From Streptomyces diastatochromogenes (GTDB lineage: Bacteria; Actinomycetota; Actinomycetes; Streptomycetales; Streptomycetaceae): a DNA stretch of 64,000 bases. Location: contig NZ_MCGQ01000031.1 of NCBI RefSeq assembly GCF_002242805.1, positions 148,336-212,335 on the forward strand, given 5' to 3'. Shown here piece by piece: positions 1 to 7,686 of the stretch; position 1 is the stretch's first letter; each line of letters starts with the position of its first letter. The translations under genes and the position numbers were made by a program. The notes beneath the pieces were generated by a model. The model saw nothing but the letters and a program-made list of their open reading frames with translations, was not told where the DNA came from and ran no database searches.

Positions 1-392
1 GTGCGCAGCCCCGCCTCGACGTGGGCGACCGGGATCTTCTCGTAGAAGGCGGCCAGGGCGCCGGCCAGCGCGGTCGTGGTGTCCCCCTGCACCACGACCA
101 GGTCGGGCCGCTGCTCCCGCACGACCTCGCCGAGTTCGCCGACCAGGCGGGCGGTCAGCTCGGACAGCTGCTGCCGGCTGCGCATCACGTCGAGCGCGAT
201 CCGTACGTCGACGCAGAGCAGGCCGAGCATCTGGTGGAGCATCTCGCGGTGCTGGCCGGTGGTGACGACGATCGGCTCGAACTGCTCGCTGTCGGCCATG
301 GCCCGTGCCACCGGCGCCAGTTTGATCGCTTCCGGCCGGGTGCCCAGCACGAGCATGGCGCGTACGGGCAGGGTGGACGGAGGTGTGGACAT
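1..392 (-). CDS. wecB: UDP-N-acetylglucosamine 2-epimerase, 5' part only
   Basis: This enzyme interconverts UDP-GlcNAc and UDP-ManNAc in the cytoplasm and so supplies ManNAc for surface polysaccharides. Reading leftwards from the ATG at 392, the first 130 residues show the family's N-terminal nucleotide-binding half: VLGTRPEAIKLAP near residue 15, TGQHREML near 45, VQGDTTTA near 100 and HVEAGLR at the window edge. The gene continues beyond position 1; family members are about 370 residues. It lies 110 bp downstream of the GT2 synthase on the same strand, which suggests it supplies precursor for that enzyme. The family call is firm; the substrate link is inferred from context. Confidence 0.9.
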   Translation of the reverse strand, partial: MSTPPSTLPVRAMLVLGTRPEAIKLAPVARAMADSEQFEPIVVTTGQHREMLHQMLGLLCVDVRIALDVMRSRQQLSELTARLVGELGEVVREQRPDLVVVQGDTTTALAGALAAFYEKIPVAHVEAGLR

Positions 393-445
393 GGAAGCCC
401 CCCTAGGGCGTGCGCGGTCGTCGCAGGACCGCGTGAGCGGTGCGG

Positions 446-466
446 AGAGATGAGAGATGAGAGATG
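446..466. repeat. Triple 7-bp tandem repeat AGAGATG
   Basis: Three exact copies of AGAGATG lie in the 110-bp gap between the GT2 synthase stop and the epimerase start. A 6-bp stem (467-472 with 479-484) follows at once. No function can be read from this. It may affect spacing or be neutral slippage. Confidence 0.6.
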
Positions 467-502
467 CGCGGCCGTTCAGCCGCGGGAGCGGGACGAAGGT
501 CC

Positions 503-1762
503 TCAGGTGCGCGCGGTCTTCAGCCAGGTCTTTTTGCCGGTGAGCATCCGCCAGAACCCCCACCAGCCGGCGAAGAACCAGATGTAGCCGTAGAAGACGA
601 AGACATGGGCGAGGAGCACACAGCGCACCAGACCCAGCGCCCGCTCACGCTTGAAGTACACGAAGCCGTAGGTGTAGGCGGCCGTGAACGAGAGCGCGTA
701 CGGACCGAGCAGCCACATGGGCGACACGAGCGGGTGTCCCACCTGGAGGGAGGCCACGACGGTGGCACCCAGGGCGACCAGGAAGGAGACCGGCAGCAGC
801 GAGGTGAGCAGGATCAGGACCGGGCTCGACAGGTGGTAGAGCATGTCCAGCGCCGGCCGGGTCGGCACGTCCCTGAGGATGAGCGGGACGAGTCCGGCGG
901 ACTGCAGATGGCCCTGGAACCAGCGGGATCGCTGCCGTACCAGGCGCCGCAGGCTGAGCACGGCCTGCTGGGAGACCGCGGCGGTGGTGCAGTGCATGTT
1001 GGTCCAGCCCTTGGCGATCAGCCGCACCCCGAGGTCCAGGTCCTCGGTGAGACTGTCGCTCCACGGGCCGTCCCCGTCGAGCGTGTTGAGCGCCGACAGA
1101 CGCATGAACTGCCCGTTGCCGCCCATGCCCACGCTGCCGATGAAGCGCCGCGCGCTCTGGAACACGTCGCCGTAGACGACGAACTCCATGTCCTGCATGC
1201 GGGCGAGCAGCCCCTCGGCCCGGTTGTACATACGAACGCAGACCTGGACCGCGCCCGTACCCGGGTCGTCGAAGTACGGGTCGACGGACTGCACGACGTG
1301 CGGGTCGAGCCGCCCGTCCGCGTCCACCACGCACAGCACGACGTCCGCCGGGTCGTGTCCGGCGAGCAGGCCGGAATCCCTGAGGTGCCGCACGCCGTCG
1401 TTGAGTGCGGCGCCCTTGCCCCGGCGTGCGTTCGGTGGAGTGCGCCGGTGCAGCCGGACCAGGTTCGGGTCGGCGGCCCGTGCGATGTCGCTGGTGCGAT
1501 CGTCGGAGCCGTCGTCTATGACCAGCGCCATGAAATTCCCGGCGGGCAGCGAAGTGATGCGCGCCAGGCTTTCCGCGAGAACTTTCTCCTCGTTCAGACA
1601 CGCCAGCAGAAATACGTAGAAGCGTTCTCGCCGATCTGTTCGAGAACGGCGAATTCTGCGTCGAGAGAGAAGGAAAAGACTGGTGTTGTAGCAGCCGGCC
1701 ATCACAATCAGCGTGATGCTCGACCACAGCAGCAGCTCAATGATCACGGCTGCCTCCGGCAT
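503..1762 (-). CDS. Membrane GT2 polysaccharide synthase (cellulose/chitin/PNAG-synthase-like)
   Basis: A 419-residue processive-type glycosyltransferase expected to polymerise a nucleotide sugar at the membrane and export the chain. It has one N-terminal membrane segment (residues 5-30). The GT-A domain carries the processive GT2 motifs in order: IDDGSDD near 82, VDADG near 145, SLTEDLDLG near 238 and QRSRW near 280. Four or so C-terminal membrane segments follow (about 305-405). The upstream small membrane gene overlaps its start by 26 bp, and the UDP-GlcNAc 2-epimerase follows. The sugar polymerised cannot be read directly; the epimerase points to a ManNAc- or GlcNAc-type polymer. Neighbouring deacetylase and chitosanase genes fit an amino-sugar polymer. 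Confidence 0.88.
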   Translation of the reverse strand: MPEAAVIIELLLWSSITLIVMAGCYNTSLFLLSRRRIRRSRTDRRERFYVFLLACLNEEKVLAESLARITSLPAGNFMALVIDDGSDDRTSDIARAADPNLVRLHRRTPPNARRGKGAALNDGVRHLRDSGLLAGHDPADVVLCVVDADGRLDPHVVQSVDPYFDDPGTGAVQVCVRMYNRAEGLLARMQDMEFVVYGDVFQSARRFIGSVGMGGNGQFMRLSALNTLDGDGPWSDSLTEDLDLGVRLIAKGWTNMHCTTAAVSQQAVLSLRRLVRQRSRWFQGHLQSAGLVPLILRDVPTRPALDMLYHLSSPVLILLTSLLPVSFLVALGATVVASLQVGHPLVSPMWLLGPYALSFTAAYTYGFVYFKRERALGLVRCVLLAHVFVFYGYIWFFAGWWGFWRMLTGKKTWLKTART

Positions 1763-1961
1763 GCGCCCGTATCCGCTGGCCCTGGCGTCGCAGACGTATC
1801 CGGGTCAGCAGTATCAGGCACGCCGTCAGGCAATAGAACAGAAATCCGGCCCCGGCTATCGCCTGTAGTGCTTTGGCCAAAGGCAGGCCGGGTATCGCTT
1901 CCGGTGCGGCCATCGCGCCTGCCATGGGCAGAAGTGCCCCCAGGGCGGGTCGTCCGTACAT
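1737..1961 (-). CDS. Small membrane protein upstream of and overlapping the GT2 synthase
   Basis: A 74-residue protein with two hydrophobic stretches (about 6-20 and 38-58) and a basic C-terminal tail (RIRLRRQGQRIRAH). I place the start at the ATG at 1961 because GGGGGG lies just before it; an in-frame TTG at 1991 is possible. Its end overlaps the GT2 start by 26 bp, indicating translational coupling. It could be an accessory subunit of the synthase, as small membrane partners occur in other synthase-dependent polymer systems. I recognise no family. Confidence 0.55.
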   Translation of the reverse strand: MYGRPALGALLPMAGAMAAPEAIPGLPLAKALQAIAGAGFLFYCLTACLILLTRIRLRRQGQRIRAHAGGSRDH

Positions 1962-2037
1962 TGTCCCCCCATATTCGGTGCGCGTCCCCAACGCGCGGTG
2001 GTGAACTTAGCAGACCTTCCGATAGCAAGAAGGACAT

Positions 2038-2066
2038 TTGACAGTCATCGCGCCGGCCAGAAGAAT
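2038..2066 (+). promoter_or_regulatory. Candidate sigma-70-type promoter for the deacetylase operon
   Basis: A perfect -35 TTGACA (2038-2043) is followed after 17 bp by AAGAAT (2061-2066), which matches four of six bases of the -10 consensus. It would start transcription near 2073, ahead of the inverted repeat at 2082-2107 and the GTG start at 2125. Confidence 0.45.
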
Positions 2067-2081
2067 CGGTGCCTTCCTGAC

Positions 2082-2107
2082 GCCAAATGCTTTGTCAATC
2101 ATTTGGC
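2082..2107 (+). promoter_or_regulatory. 8-bp inverted repeat in the deacetylase leader
   Basis: GCCAAATG (2082-2089) and CATTTGGC (2100-2107) form a perfect inverted repeat with a 10-bp spacer. It is AT-rich against a GC-rich background. It lies between the candidate promoter and the ribosome site of the secreted deacetylase, 17 bp before the start. It could be a repressor operator or an RNA hairpin. Confidence 0.5.
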
Positions 2108-2124
2108 AAAGTGGGGGGAAGATC

Positions 2125-3987
2125 GTGAGACGAGGGATCCCGCCCCGGAAGAGGGCACACAGCAGAATTTCCGTCGTTCTACTACTCGTCGCCGCTCTGC
2201 TGAGCGGCACATTCCTGGCCACCAACGCCCAGGCCGCCGGGGGGCGGCAGCACTGGGGCGAGGCCACCGGCACCGGGTCCGGGCTGAACCGGGTCGACCT
2301 CAAGGGCTGGGCAGAATCCCAGCTCAAGGACGACCAGGCACGGCGCACCCGGCCGCACCCGGAGACCACCCCGACCACCCGCGTGTCGGCGGCCGCCCAC
2401 CCGGTCCGCACCACGACCGCCGCGACCCGGCAGAAGGCCCTGCTCGCCCCGGCCGACGCGGCCGCCGACGCCACCCCGACCGCACTCGTCCTCTACGACA
2501 CGGCGGGCCCCTACGGGCAGCTGGGCGAGCTGTACGCGATGGCCGCGGCCAACCTCGCCGGCCACTTCGGCACGGTGACGGCCAAGCCGGTCCAGCAGTA
2601 CACCGCCGGAATGATCGGCTCGTACTCGACCGTGATCTACATCGGCTCGACGTACTACGGCGGCGCCACCCCGGACGCCGTCCCGGCCGCGTTCTACGCC
2701 GACGCGTCGGCGAGTGCCAAGCCGGTGATCTGGATGGGCGCCAACATCTGGAACATGGCGGGCGCGGTGGGCGTACCCCAGTTCACGCAGAAGTACGGCT
2801 GGGACCCGACGACGTCGTACTACGAGGACGGCGGTTCGATCGGCGACGTCACGCAGGTGACGTACCGCGGTCAGACCCTGACCCGCACCATTCCGGCCGG
2901 GCAGGACGGCGGCGTGCTGCGCCCCAACGTCCTGACGGGGCCCGGATACGCGGCCGTCACCCGGCTCGCGGAGGGCCTGGACAGCTCGAACGGGCACACC
3001 TTCGGCTGGGCGGTGCGCTCGGCCAACCTCACCTACATCAGTGAGATCCCGTTCTCCTACGTCTCCGAGACCGACCGCGTCATCGCCTTCGAGGACCTGC
3101 TCTTCGACGCCCTCGCCCCGGCCACCGCCGAGCGGCACCGGGCGATGGTGCGCCTGGAGGACATCAGCCCCGACTCGGATCCCACCGAACTGCGGGCGAT
3201 GGCCGACTACCTGTACGCGCAGAACATCCCGTACGGCATCAACGTGATCCCCGTCTACACGGACCCCAAGGGCACCTACAACAACGGCGTCCCGCAGACG
3301 ATCACGCTCGCCCAGCGCCCGCAGGTGGTCAGCGCACTGAAGTACATGCTGGCCAGGGGCGCGGTCCTGATGGACCACGGCTACACGCACCAGTACAGCA
3401 ACGTCAACAACCCCTACAACGGGGTGACCGGCGACGACTTCGAGTTCTACCGGGCCCACATCGACGCCGCGAACAACGTCGTCCACGACGGCCCGGTCGC
3501 CGAGGACTCCGCCCTCTGGGCGCAGACCCGGGTCACCAGCGCGCTCACCCAGTTCACCCTGGCGGGCCTGCCCAGGCCGACGCTGTGGACCACCCCGCAC
3601 TACGCGGGCTCCGCGGCCGACTACAAGGTCTTCGGCGCCAACTTCTCGGCACGCCTGGAGCGTTCGCTCTACTTCGCCGGGACGCTGAGCGGGGCCTCGG
3701 CCGACCCGAACCGGTTCATCGGGCAGTTCTTCCCGTACGTGGTGAAGGACGTGTACGGCACCAAGGTGCTGCCCGAGAACATCGGCAACTACGAGCCGGA
3801 GGCGTACAACAACCACCCGGCGCGCCTGCCCGCCGACCTCATCGCGTCGGCGAAGGCGAACCTGGCTGTACGGGACGGAGTGGCGAGCTTCTTCTACCAC
3901 CCCTACTACCCGGTGCAGCCGTTGAAGGACACGATCGACGGCATCAAGGCACTCGGCTACACCTTCGTCAGCCCGGCGGCGCTGTGA
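2125..3987 (+). CDS. Secreted DUF2334 polysaccharide deacetylase family protein
   Basis: A 620-residue exported protein. I chose the GTG at 2125 because GGGGGGAA precedes it and a clean signal peptide follows (basic RRGIPPRKRAHSR, hydrophobic core, AQA cleavage near residue 38). An upstream in-frame start at 2038 would bury the signal peptide. The middle domain (about 125-330) resembles a Rossmann/amidotransferase-like fold. The C-terminal domain is DUF2334-like (polysaccharide deacetylase superfamily), with RLEDISPDSDP near 335, a DHGYTH metal-type motif near 425 and TTPHYAG near 500. The likely role is removing acetyl groups from, or binding, the extracellular polymer made by the divergent synthase. 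It overlaps the next gene by 4 nt. Confidence 0.8.
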   Translation: MRRGIPPRKRAHSRISVVLLLVAALLSGTFLATNAQAAGGRQHWGEATGTGSGLNRVDLKGWAESQLKDDQARRTRPHPETTPTTRVSAAAHPVRTTTAATRQKALLAPADAAADATPTALVLYDTAGPYGQLGELYAMAAANLAGHFGTVTAKPVQQYTAGMIGSYSTVIYIGSTYYGGATPDAVPAAFYADASASAKPVIWMGANIWNMAGAVGVPQFTQKYGWDPTTSYYEDGGSIGDVTQVTYRGQTLTRTIPAGQDGGVLRPNVLTGPGYAAVTRLAEGLDSSNGHTFGWAVRSANLTYISEIPFSYVSETDRVIAFEDLLFDALAPATAERHRAMVRLEDISPDSDPTELRAMADYLYAQNIPYGINVIPVYTDPKGTYNNGVPQTITLAQRPQVVSALKYMLARGAVLMDHGYTHQYSNVNNPYNGVTGDDFEFYRAHIDAANNVVHDGPVAEDSALWAQTRVTSALTQFTLAGLPRPTLWTTPHYAGSAADYKVFGANFSARLERSLYFAGTLSGASADPNRFIGQFFPYVVKDVYGTKVLPENIGNYEPEAYNNHPARLPADLIASAKANLAVRDGVASFFYHPYYPVQPLKDTIDGIKALGYTFVSPAAL

Positions 3988-5048
3988 CGGCGCCCGCCCC
4001 GAGGAAGAGGACCGTCGCCGTCATGGCGGCGGTCCTCGCCGTCGTCACCGGGTGCGTGTCCACCGGCGCGGGCAAGGGGCCCGCCCACGGCGGCACGCAC
4101 GCCTCCCGCCCGGAGACCGGGACCACCACCATGCGCGGCATCACCCTGCCCTCGTGGTACCGCACCGACTACGACAGCCCGGCCGCGCCCCGCTATCTGC
4201 GCGGCATCAAGGCCACCGGGGCACGCTGGGTCACCTTCACCCCGACCTGGTACCAGAAGCGGGTCACCGACTCCGCCCCGCACACCACGGAGGAGACCGC
4301 GAGCGACGCGAGCCTGCGCAGGATCGTGCAGCGCGCCCACGCGGCCGGCCTCAAGGTGATGATCAAGCCGCACGTGGACCTGCCCGGCGATGCCGACCGC
4401 GCCGAGATCCGCCCCCGCGACCGGGCCGCCTGGTTCGCCGCCTACCGCCGCTTCATCACCCACTACGCGGACCTCGCCGCCGACACCGGAGCCGAACAGC
4501 TCGCGGTCGGCACCGAACTCGCCGGGGTCTCCGGCGACACCACCGCCTGGACGAAGGTGATCGAGGCGGTCCGCGACCACTACGACGGCCCGCTGACCTA
4601 CGCCGCCAACTACGACGAGTACCAGCACATCCACTTCTGGAAGGACCTCGACCTCATCGGCATCGACGCCTACTGGCCGCTCGCCGAGAAAGCCACCACC
4701 GACCCCGCCCTGCTGAACCGCGCCTGGGCCCCGATCCGGCAGAAGCTCGCCGCGTACTCGGCACGCCGGCACCGCCGGATCCTGTTCACCGAGGCCGGCT
4801 ACGTCAGCCAGCGCGGCACCACCACCGCCCCGTACTCCTGGACCGTCAGCACCCACCCGGCGAACGCCGAACAGGCCGCCGCCTACCGGGCGCTCCTCGA
4901 CTCCTTCGAGGGCCGGAAGTGGTGGGCCGGCGTCTGCTGGTGGATGTGGGACGACTGGCCGGACAGCGGGGAGACACCGGCACGCCTGGCGTACACCCCG
5001 CGCGGCAAACCCGCCGAGGAGGTGCTGCGCCGGAAGTGGGCCGGCTGA
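3984..5048 (+). CDS. GH113-like glycoside hydrolase lipoprotein
   Basis: A 354-residue lipoprotein starting at the GTG overlapping the previous stop (GTGA). Its lipobox VVTGC puts the lipidated cysteine at residue 24. The rest is a TIM-barrel hydrolase resembling GH113 endo-mannanases: LPSWYRTDYDSP near 55, the putative acid/base glutamate in AVGTELAG near 175, IGIDAYWP near 230 and the putative nucleophile in LFTEAGY near 270. It probably cleaves a mannose- or ManNAc-type polysaccharide at the cell surface, perhaps the polymer of this locus. The fold call is good; the substrate is inferred. Confidence 0.75.
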   Translation: MTAPAPRKRTVAVMAAVLAVVTGCVSTGAGKGPAHGGTHASRPETGTTTMRGITLPSWYRTDYDSPAAPRYLRGIKATGARWVTFTPTWYQKRVTDSAPHTTEETASDASLRRIVQRAHAAGLKVMIKPHVDLPGDADRAEIRPRDRAAWFAAYRRFITHYADLAADTGAEQLAVGTELAGVSGDTTAWTKVIEAVRDHYDGPLTYAANYDEYQHIHFWKDLDLIGIDAYWPLAEKATTDPALLNRAWAPIRQKLAAYSARRHRRILFTEAGYVSQRGTTTAPYSWTVSTHPANAEQAAAYRALLDSFEGRKWWAGVCWWMWDDWPDSGETPARLAYTPRGKPAEEVLRRKWAG

Positions 5049-5061
5049 CGTCCCTGACTCC

Positions 5062-5916
5062 CTAGGGAATCCGGTACGGCTCCCCGTACACCCGCCACTC
5101 CAGTGGGGTGTCCAGGTCGAGGTTGCCGTCGTAGAGGAACCGCCGCTGGGCCGTGTCGACGCGGGAGGTGTCGACGCCCGGTCTCTTCGTCCTCATGGCC
5201 CGGCGGCGGATGTCGAGGAAGATGTCGAGGTAGTTCTTCTCGCTGCCGCCCTCGGCGGGGGTGTCGGCCTGCTTCAGGGCGCGTGCGCGCAGGCCGTGGA
5301 AGCTGTCGGGGCCGGTTCCGGGGCCGTGGTAGACCATCGCGTCGTAGTAGATGAACTGGCCCAGTGTGCCGAGGCCGTCGAGCTTGGCGCGGCGGACGGC
5401 GGGGTCGAAGTAGACGCGGTCGCGCTCCTCGTCCTGAGCCTTGCGGAAGGCCGGGAGCTGCGCCTCCGCCTTCCAGGCCGCGGTGAAGCCCGGGTCCAGG
5501 CCCTCGTGGGAGTCCGAGCCGTCGACCTCGCGGAGGGCCGGCAGGAACTTCGCGAGGCCGTTGTCCGGGTGGGCCCTGGTGTAGCGCTCGACCAGGGTGA
5601 GCAGGTCGTGGGTGCCGGTGCAGAAGCCGATGACGCCGGCGGTGTAGCCCTGCCCGTCACCGATGTCCTCGATGTAGCCGTAGGCGCTGCGCCAGTCCAG
5701 CGTGGAGTTCTCGGCGCTGGCCACGATCCGCTGCGCCAGCTCCTTCTTGGCGGGCGCGGCCAGGCCCGGCGGGGCGTCGGCGACGACCGACGCCTCCTGG
5801 GAGGCCGGGACGTCCTTGCCCTCCGAGGAGCCGGACCGGTCGGGGCCGGCGGCGAACACCGCCGCCGCCACGACCACGGGCACGGCGGCGAGCAGCAGGA
5901 TTCCCGCTCGCCTCAT
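5062..5916 (-). CDS. Secreted chitosanase, GH46
   Basis: A 284-residue exported endo-chitosanase that hydrolyses beta-1,4 GlcN polymers. An N-terminal hydrophobic signal or anchor segment (residues 5-23) precedes the mature enzyme. The GH46 active-site block is clear: AENSTLDW with Glu69 and YIEDIGDGQGYT with Asp87. The 18-residue spacing equals that of the catalytic Glu/Asp pair of Streptomyces N174 chitosanase. IGFCTGTHDLL follows. The start codon overlaps the rhomboid stop (ATGA), so the two are translationally coupled. Its place beside a deacetylase and a polysaccharide synthase suggests the polymer may contain GlcN; alternatively it is simply nutritional. Confidence 0.9.
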   Translation of the reverse strand: MRRAGILLLAAVPVVVAAAVFAAGPDRSGSSEGKDVPASQEASVVADAPPGLAAPAKKELAQRIVASAENSTLDWRSAYGYIEDIGDGQGYTAGVIGFCTGTHDLLTLVERYTRAHPDNGLAKFLPALREVDGSDSHEGLDPGFTAAWKAEAQLPAFRKAQDEERDRVYFDPAVRRAKLDGLGTLGQFIYYDAMVYHGPGTGPDSFHGLRARALKQADTPAEGGSEKNYLDIFLDIRRRAMRTKRPGVDTSRVDTAQRRFLYDGNLDLDTPLEWRVYGEPYRIP

Positions 5917-6791
5917 GCGGCCGCGCCGCCCGTGAGATCCGCGACCTTGACCCAGGTGAGGACCAGCAGCAGCACCAGCAGGGCCACGCACGCGCCCGCC
6001 TGGATCAGCACGCGGCGACCGTCCCGGGGCGCGTACGCGTACGCCAGGGTCACCACCCCGCCCGCCAGCAGGCCGCCGAGGTGGCCCTGCCAGGAGGTCA
6101 CCCATGCGGAGAGCACCAGCCACAGCAGCAGACCGCCCATGTACTGGTTGACCGCGCGCATGTCGTAGCCGAGCCGACGGCCCATGACGTAGTACGCGGC
6201 GCCCAGCCCGAAGATGGCCCCGGACGCGCCGACCGTGGGGGTCTCGGGGGCGATCAGCAGCACCAGGACCGAGCCGCCGAGCGCCGACAGCAGGTACAGG
6301 GCGAGATAGCGGACCCGGCCCAGCTGGGCCTCGACCACCCGGCCGACGTTCCACAGCGCCAGCATGTTCATCAGGATGTGCGCGATGCCGAACGTGCCCT
6401 CGGCGGGCGTCAGGTGCAGGAACGCTCCGGTCAGCAGCCGGTACCACTCGCCGTGGGCGACGCCCTCCGGGTAGTAGCCCGCCGGCACGGTGCCCAGCAT
6501 GTCGAACCGGTCCTCGACCGACGGCCGCGCCATCTCGGCCAGGTAGGCGAGCACGTTGAGCCCGATCAGCACGTAGGTCACCAGCGGCACCGTGCTGATC
6601 CGGCCGCCGAACGCGGTGCGCGCCTGCCGCACCGAGCGTGCGCCCTCCTGCACGCACTCCACGCACTGGTGACCGACGGCAGCCTCCCGCATGCAGGACG
6701 GGCAGATGTAGCGGTCGCAGCGCGTGCAGCGAACGTGGGACTCCACCTTGGGGTGACGGAAGCAGGTGGTCACGGCGGACTCGGTGGTCAC
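5913..6791 (-). CDS. Rhomboid family intramembrane serine protease with N-terminal zinc-binding domain
   Basis: A 292-residue membrane protease. I start it at the GTG at 6791, preceded by AGAGGAG; an upstream in-frame start at 6851 adds 20 residues. The N-terminus carries a B-box-like cysteine/histidine cluster (CFRHP, CTRC, CPSC, HQCVEC). Six or so membrane segments follow. The rhomboid catalytic residues are in GASGAIFG (Ser) and WQGHLGGLLAG (His), with HILMNM on TM2. It cleaves membrane-anchored substrates within the bilayer. It is in a two-gene operon with the chitosanase, whose N-terminal hydrophobic segment could be a substrate; that link is inference. Confidence 0.88.
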   Translation of the reverse strand: MTTESAVTTCFRHPKVESHVRCTRCDRYICPSCMREAAVGHQCVECVQEGARSVRQARTAFGGRISTVPLVTYVLIGLNVLAYLAEMARPSVEDRFDMLGTVPAGYYPEGVAHGEWYRLLTGAFLHLTPAEGTFGIAHILMNMLALWNVGRVVEAQLGRVRYLALYLLSALGGSVLVLLIAPETPTVGASGAIFGLGAAYYVMGRRLGYDMRAVNQYMGGLLLWLVLSAWVTSWQGHLGGLLAGGVVTLAYAYAPRDGRRVLIQAGACVALLVLLLVLTWVKVADLTGGAAA

Positions 6792-6934
6792 GGCCGGCTC
6801 CTCTGAGGAAAGTTCGGGACAGGGTGAGCCGGTGGGGACGGCGGCGAACAAAATAGCGAACCGATGTGACGGGAGAGACAGCCGGGGCTCCTGGTCCCTT
6901 AGGCTCGGCCTCTCGCACAGCCCAGGGGGGAACC

Positions 6935-7660
6935 GTGGCCGCGATCAGTCTGCGCAAGGTGCAGGAGACCGCACCCGCGCTCGTCGGGCCGTACCGCTCG
7001 GCCGGCGTCTGCCTGCGCAAGCACGGCCTGGACGGGCTGCGGGCCGCGGTGTACCTGGTGGTCGACTACTCGGGTTCCATGAAGCCGTACTACAAGGACG
7101 GAAGCGTGCAGGCGCTCGCCGACCGGGTGCTGAGCCTGTCCGCGCACCTGGACGACGACGGACGGGTGCCGGTGGTGTTCTTCTCCACGGACATCGACGC
7201 GGTCACCGACATCGCCCTCGCCGGCCACGAGGGCCGCATCGAGCGGATCGCGGCCGGGCTCGGGCACATGGGCAAGACCAGCTACCACCTGGCGATGGAC
7301 GCCGTCATCGACCACTACCTGGACAGCGGCGCCACCGACCCCGCACTGGTCGTCTTCCAGACCGACGGCGGCCCGATCAACAAGCTCGCCGCGGAACGCT
7401 ACCTGTGCAAGGCGGCCAGGCTGCCGCTGTTCTGGCAGTTCGTCGGCTTCGGCGACCCGGACAGCCGCCAGTTCGAGTTCCTGCGCAAACTGGACGAGCT
7501 GGCCGTCCCGGGCAAGCGGCCCCTGGACAACGCCGGCTTCTTCCACGCGGGCCAGGACCCACGCCGGGTCTCCGACGCCGAGCTGTACGACCGTCTCGTC
7601 GGCGAGTTCCCCCAGTGGCTCACGGCCGCACGCGCCGCGGGCATAGTGCGGCCCGCCTGA
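6935..7660 (+). CDS. vWA domain protein, TerF/TerY type
   Basis: A 241-residue cytoplasmic von Willebrand factor A domain. The GTG at 6935 is preceded by GGGGGGAA; the sequence upstream of it is not typical coding. The MIDAS metal site is visible as DYSGSM (44-49), with the supporting threonine in GKTSYH and the aspartate in QTDGGP. In Streptomyces such proteins go with TerD-family stress proteins, though no ter gene is in this window. A TAGGCT -10-like element sits about 30 bp upstream. The specific partner is unknown. Confidence 0.85.
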   Translation: MAAISLRKVQETAPALVGPYRSAGVCLRKHGLDGLRAAVYLVVDYSGSMKPYYKDGSVQALADRVLSLSAHLDDDGRVPVVFFSTDIDAVTDIALAGHEGRIERIAAGLGHMGKTSYHLAMDAVIDHYLDSGATDPALVVFQTDGGPINKLAAERYLCKAARLPLFWQFVGFGDPDSRQFEFLRKLDELAVPGKRPLDNAGFFHAGQDPRRVSDAELYDRLVGEFPQWLTAARAAGIVRPA

Positions 7661-7686
7661 GTCGTGCGCCGGCCGGTCCCGACCGT

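Noticed and set aside
464..2041. Long plus-strand open frames opposite the GT2 gene
   Set aside because: They are shadow frames caused by high GC; the minus strand carries clear glycosyltransferase motifs.
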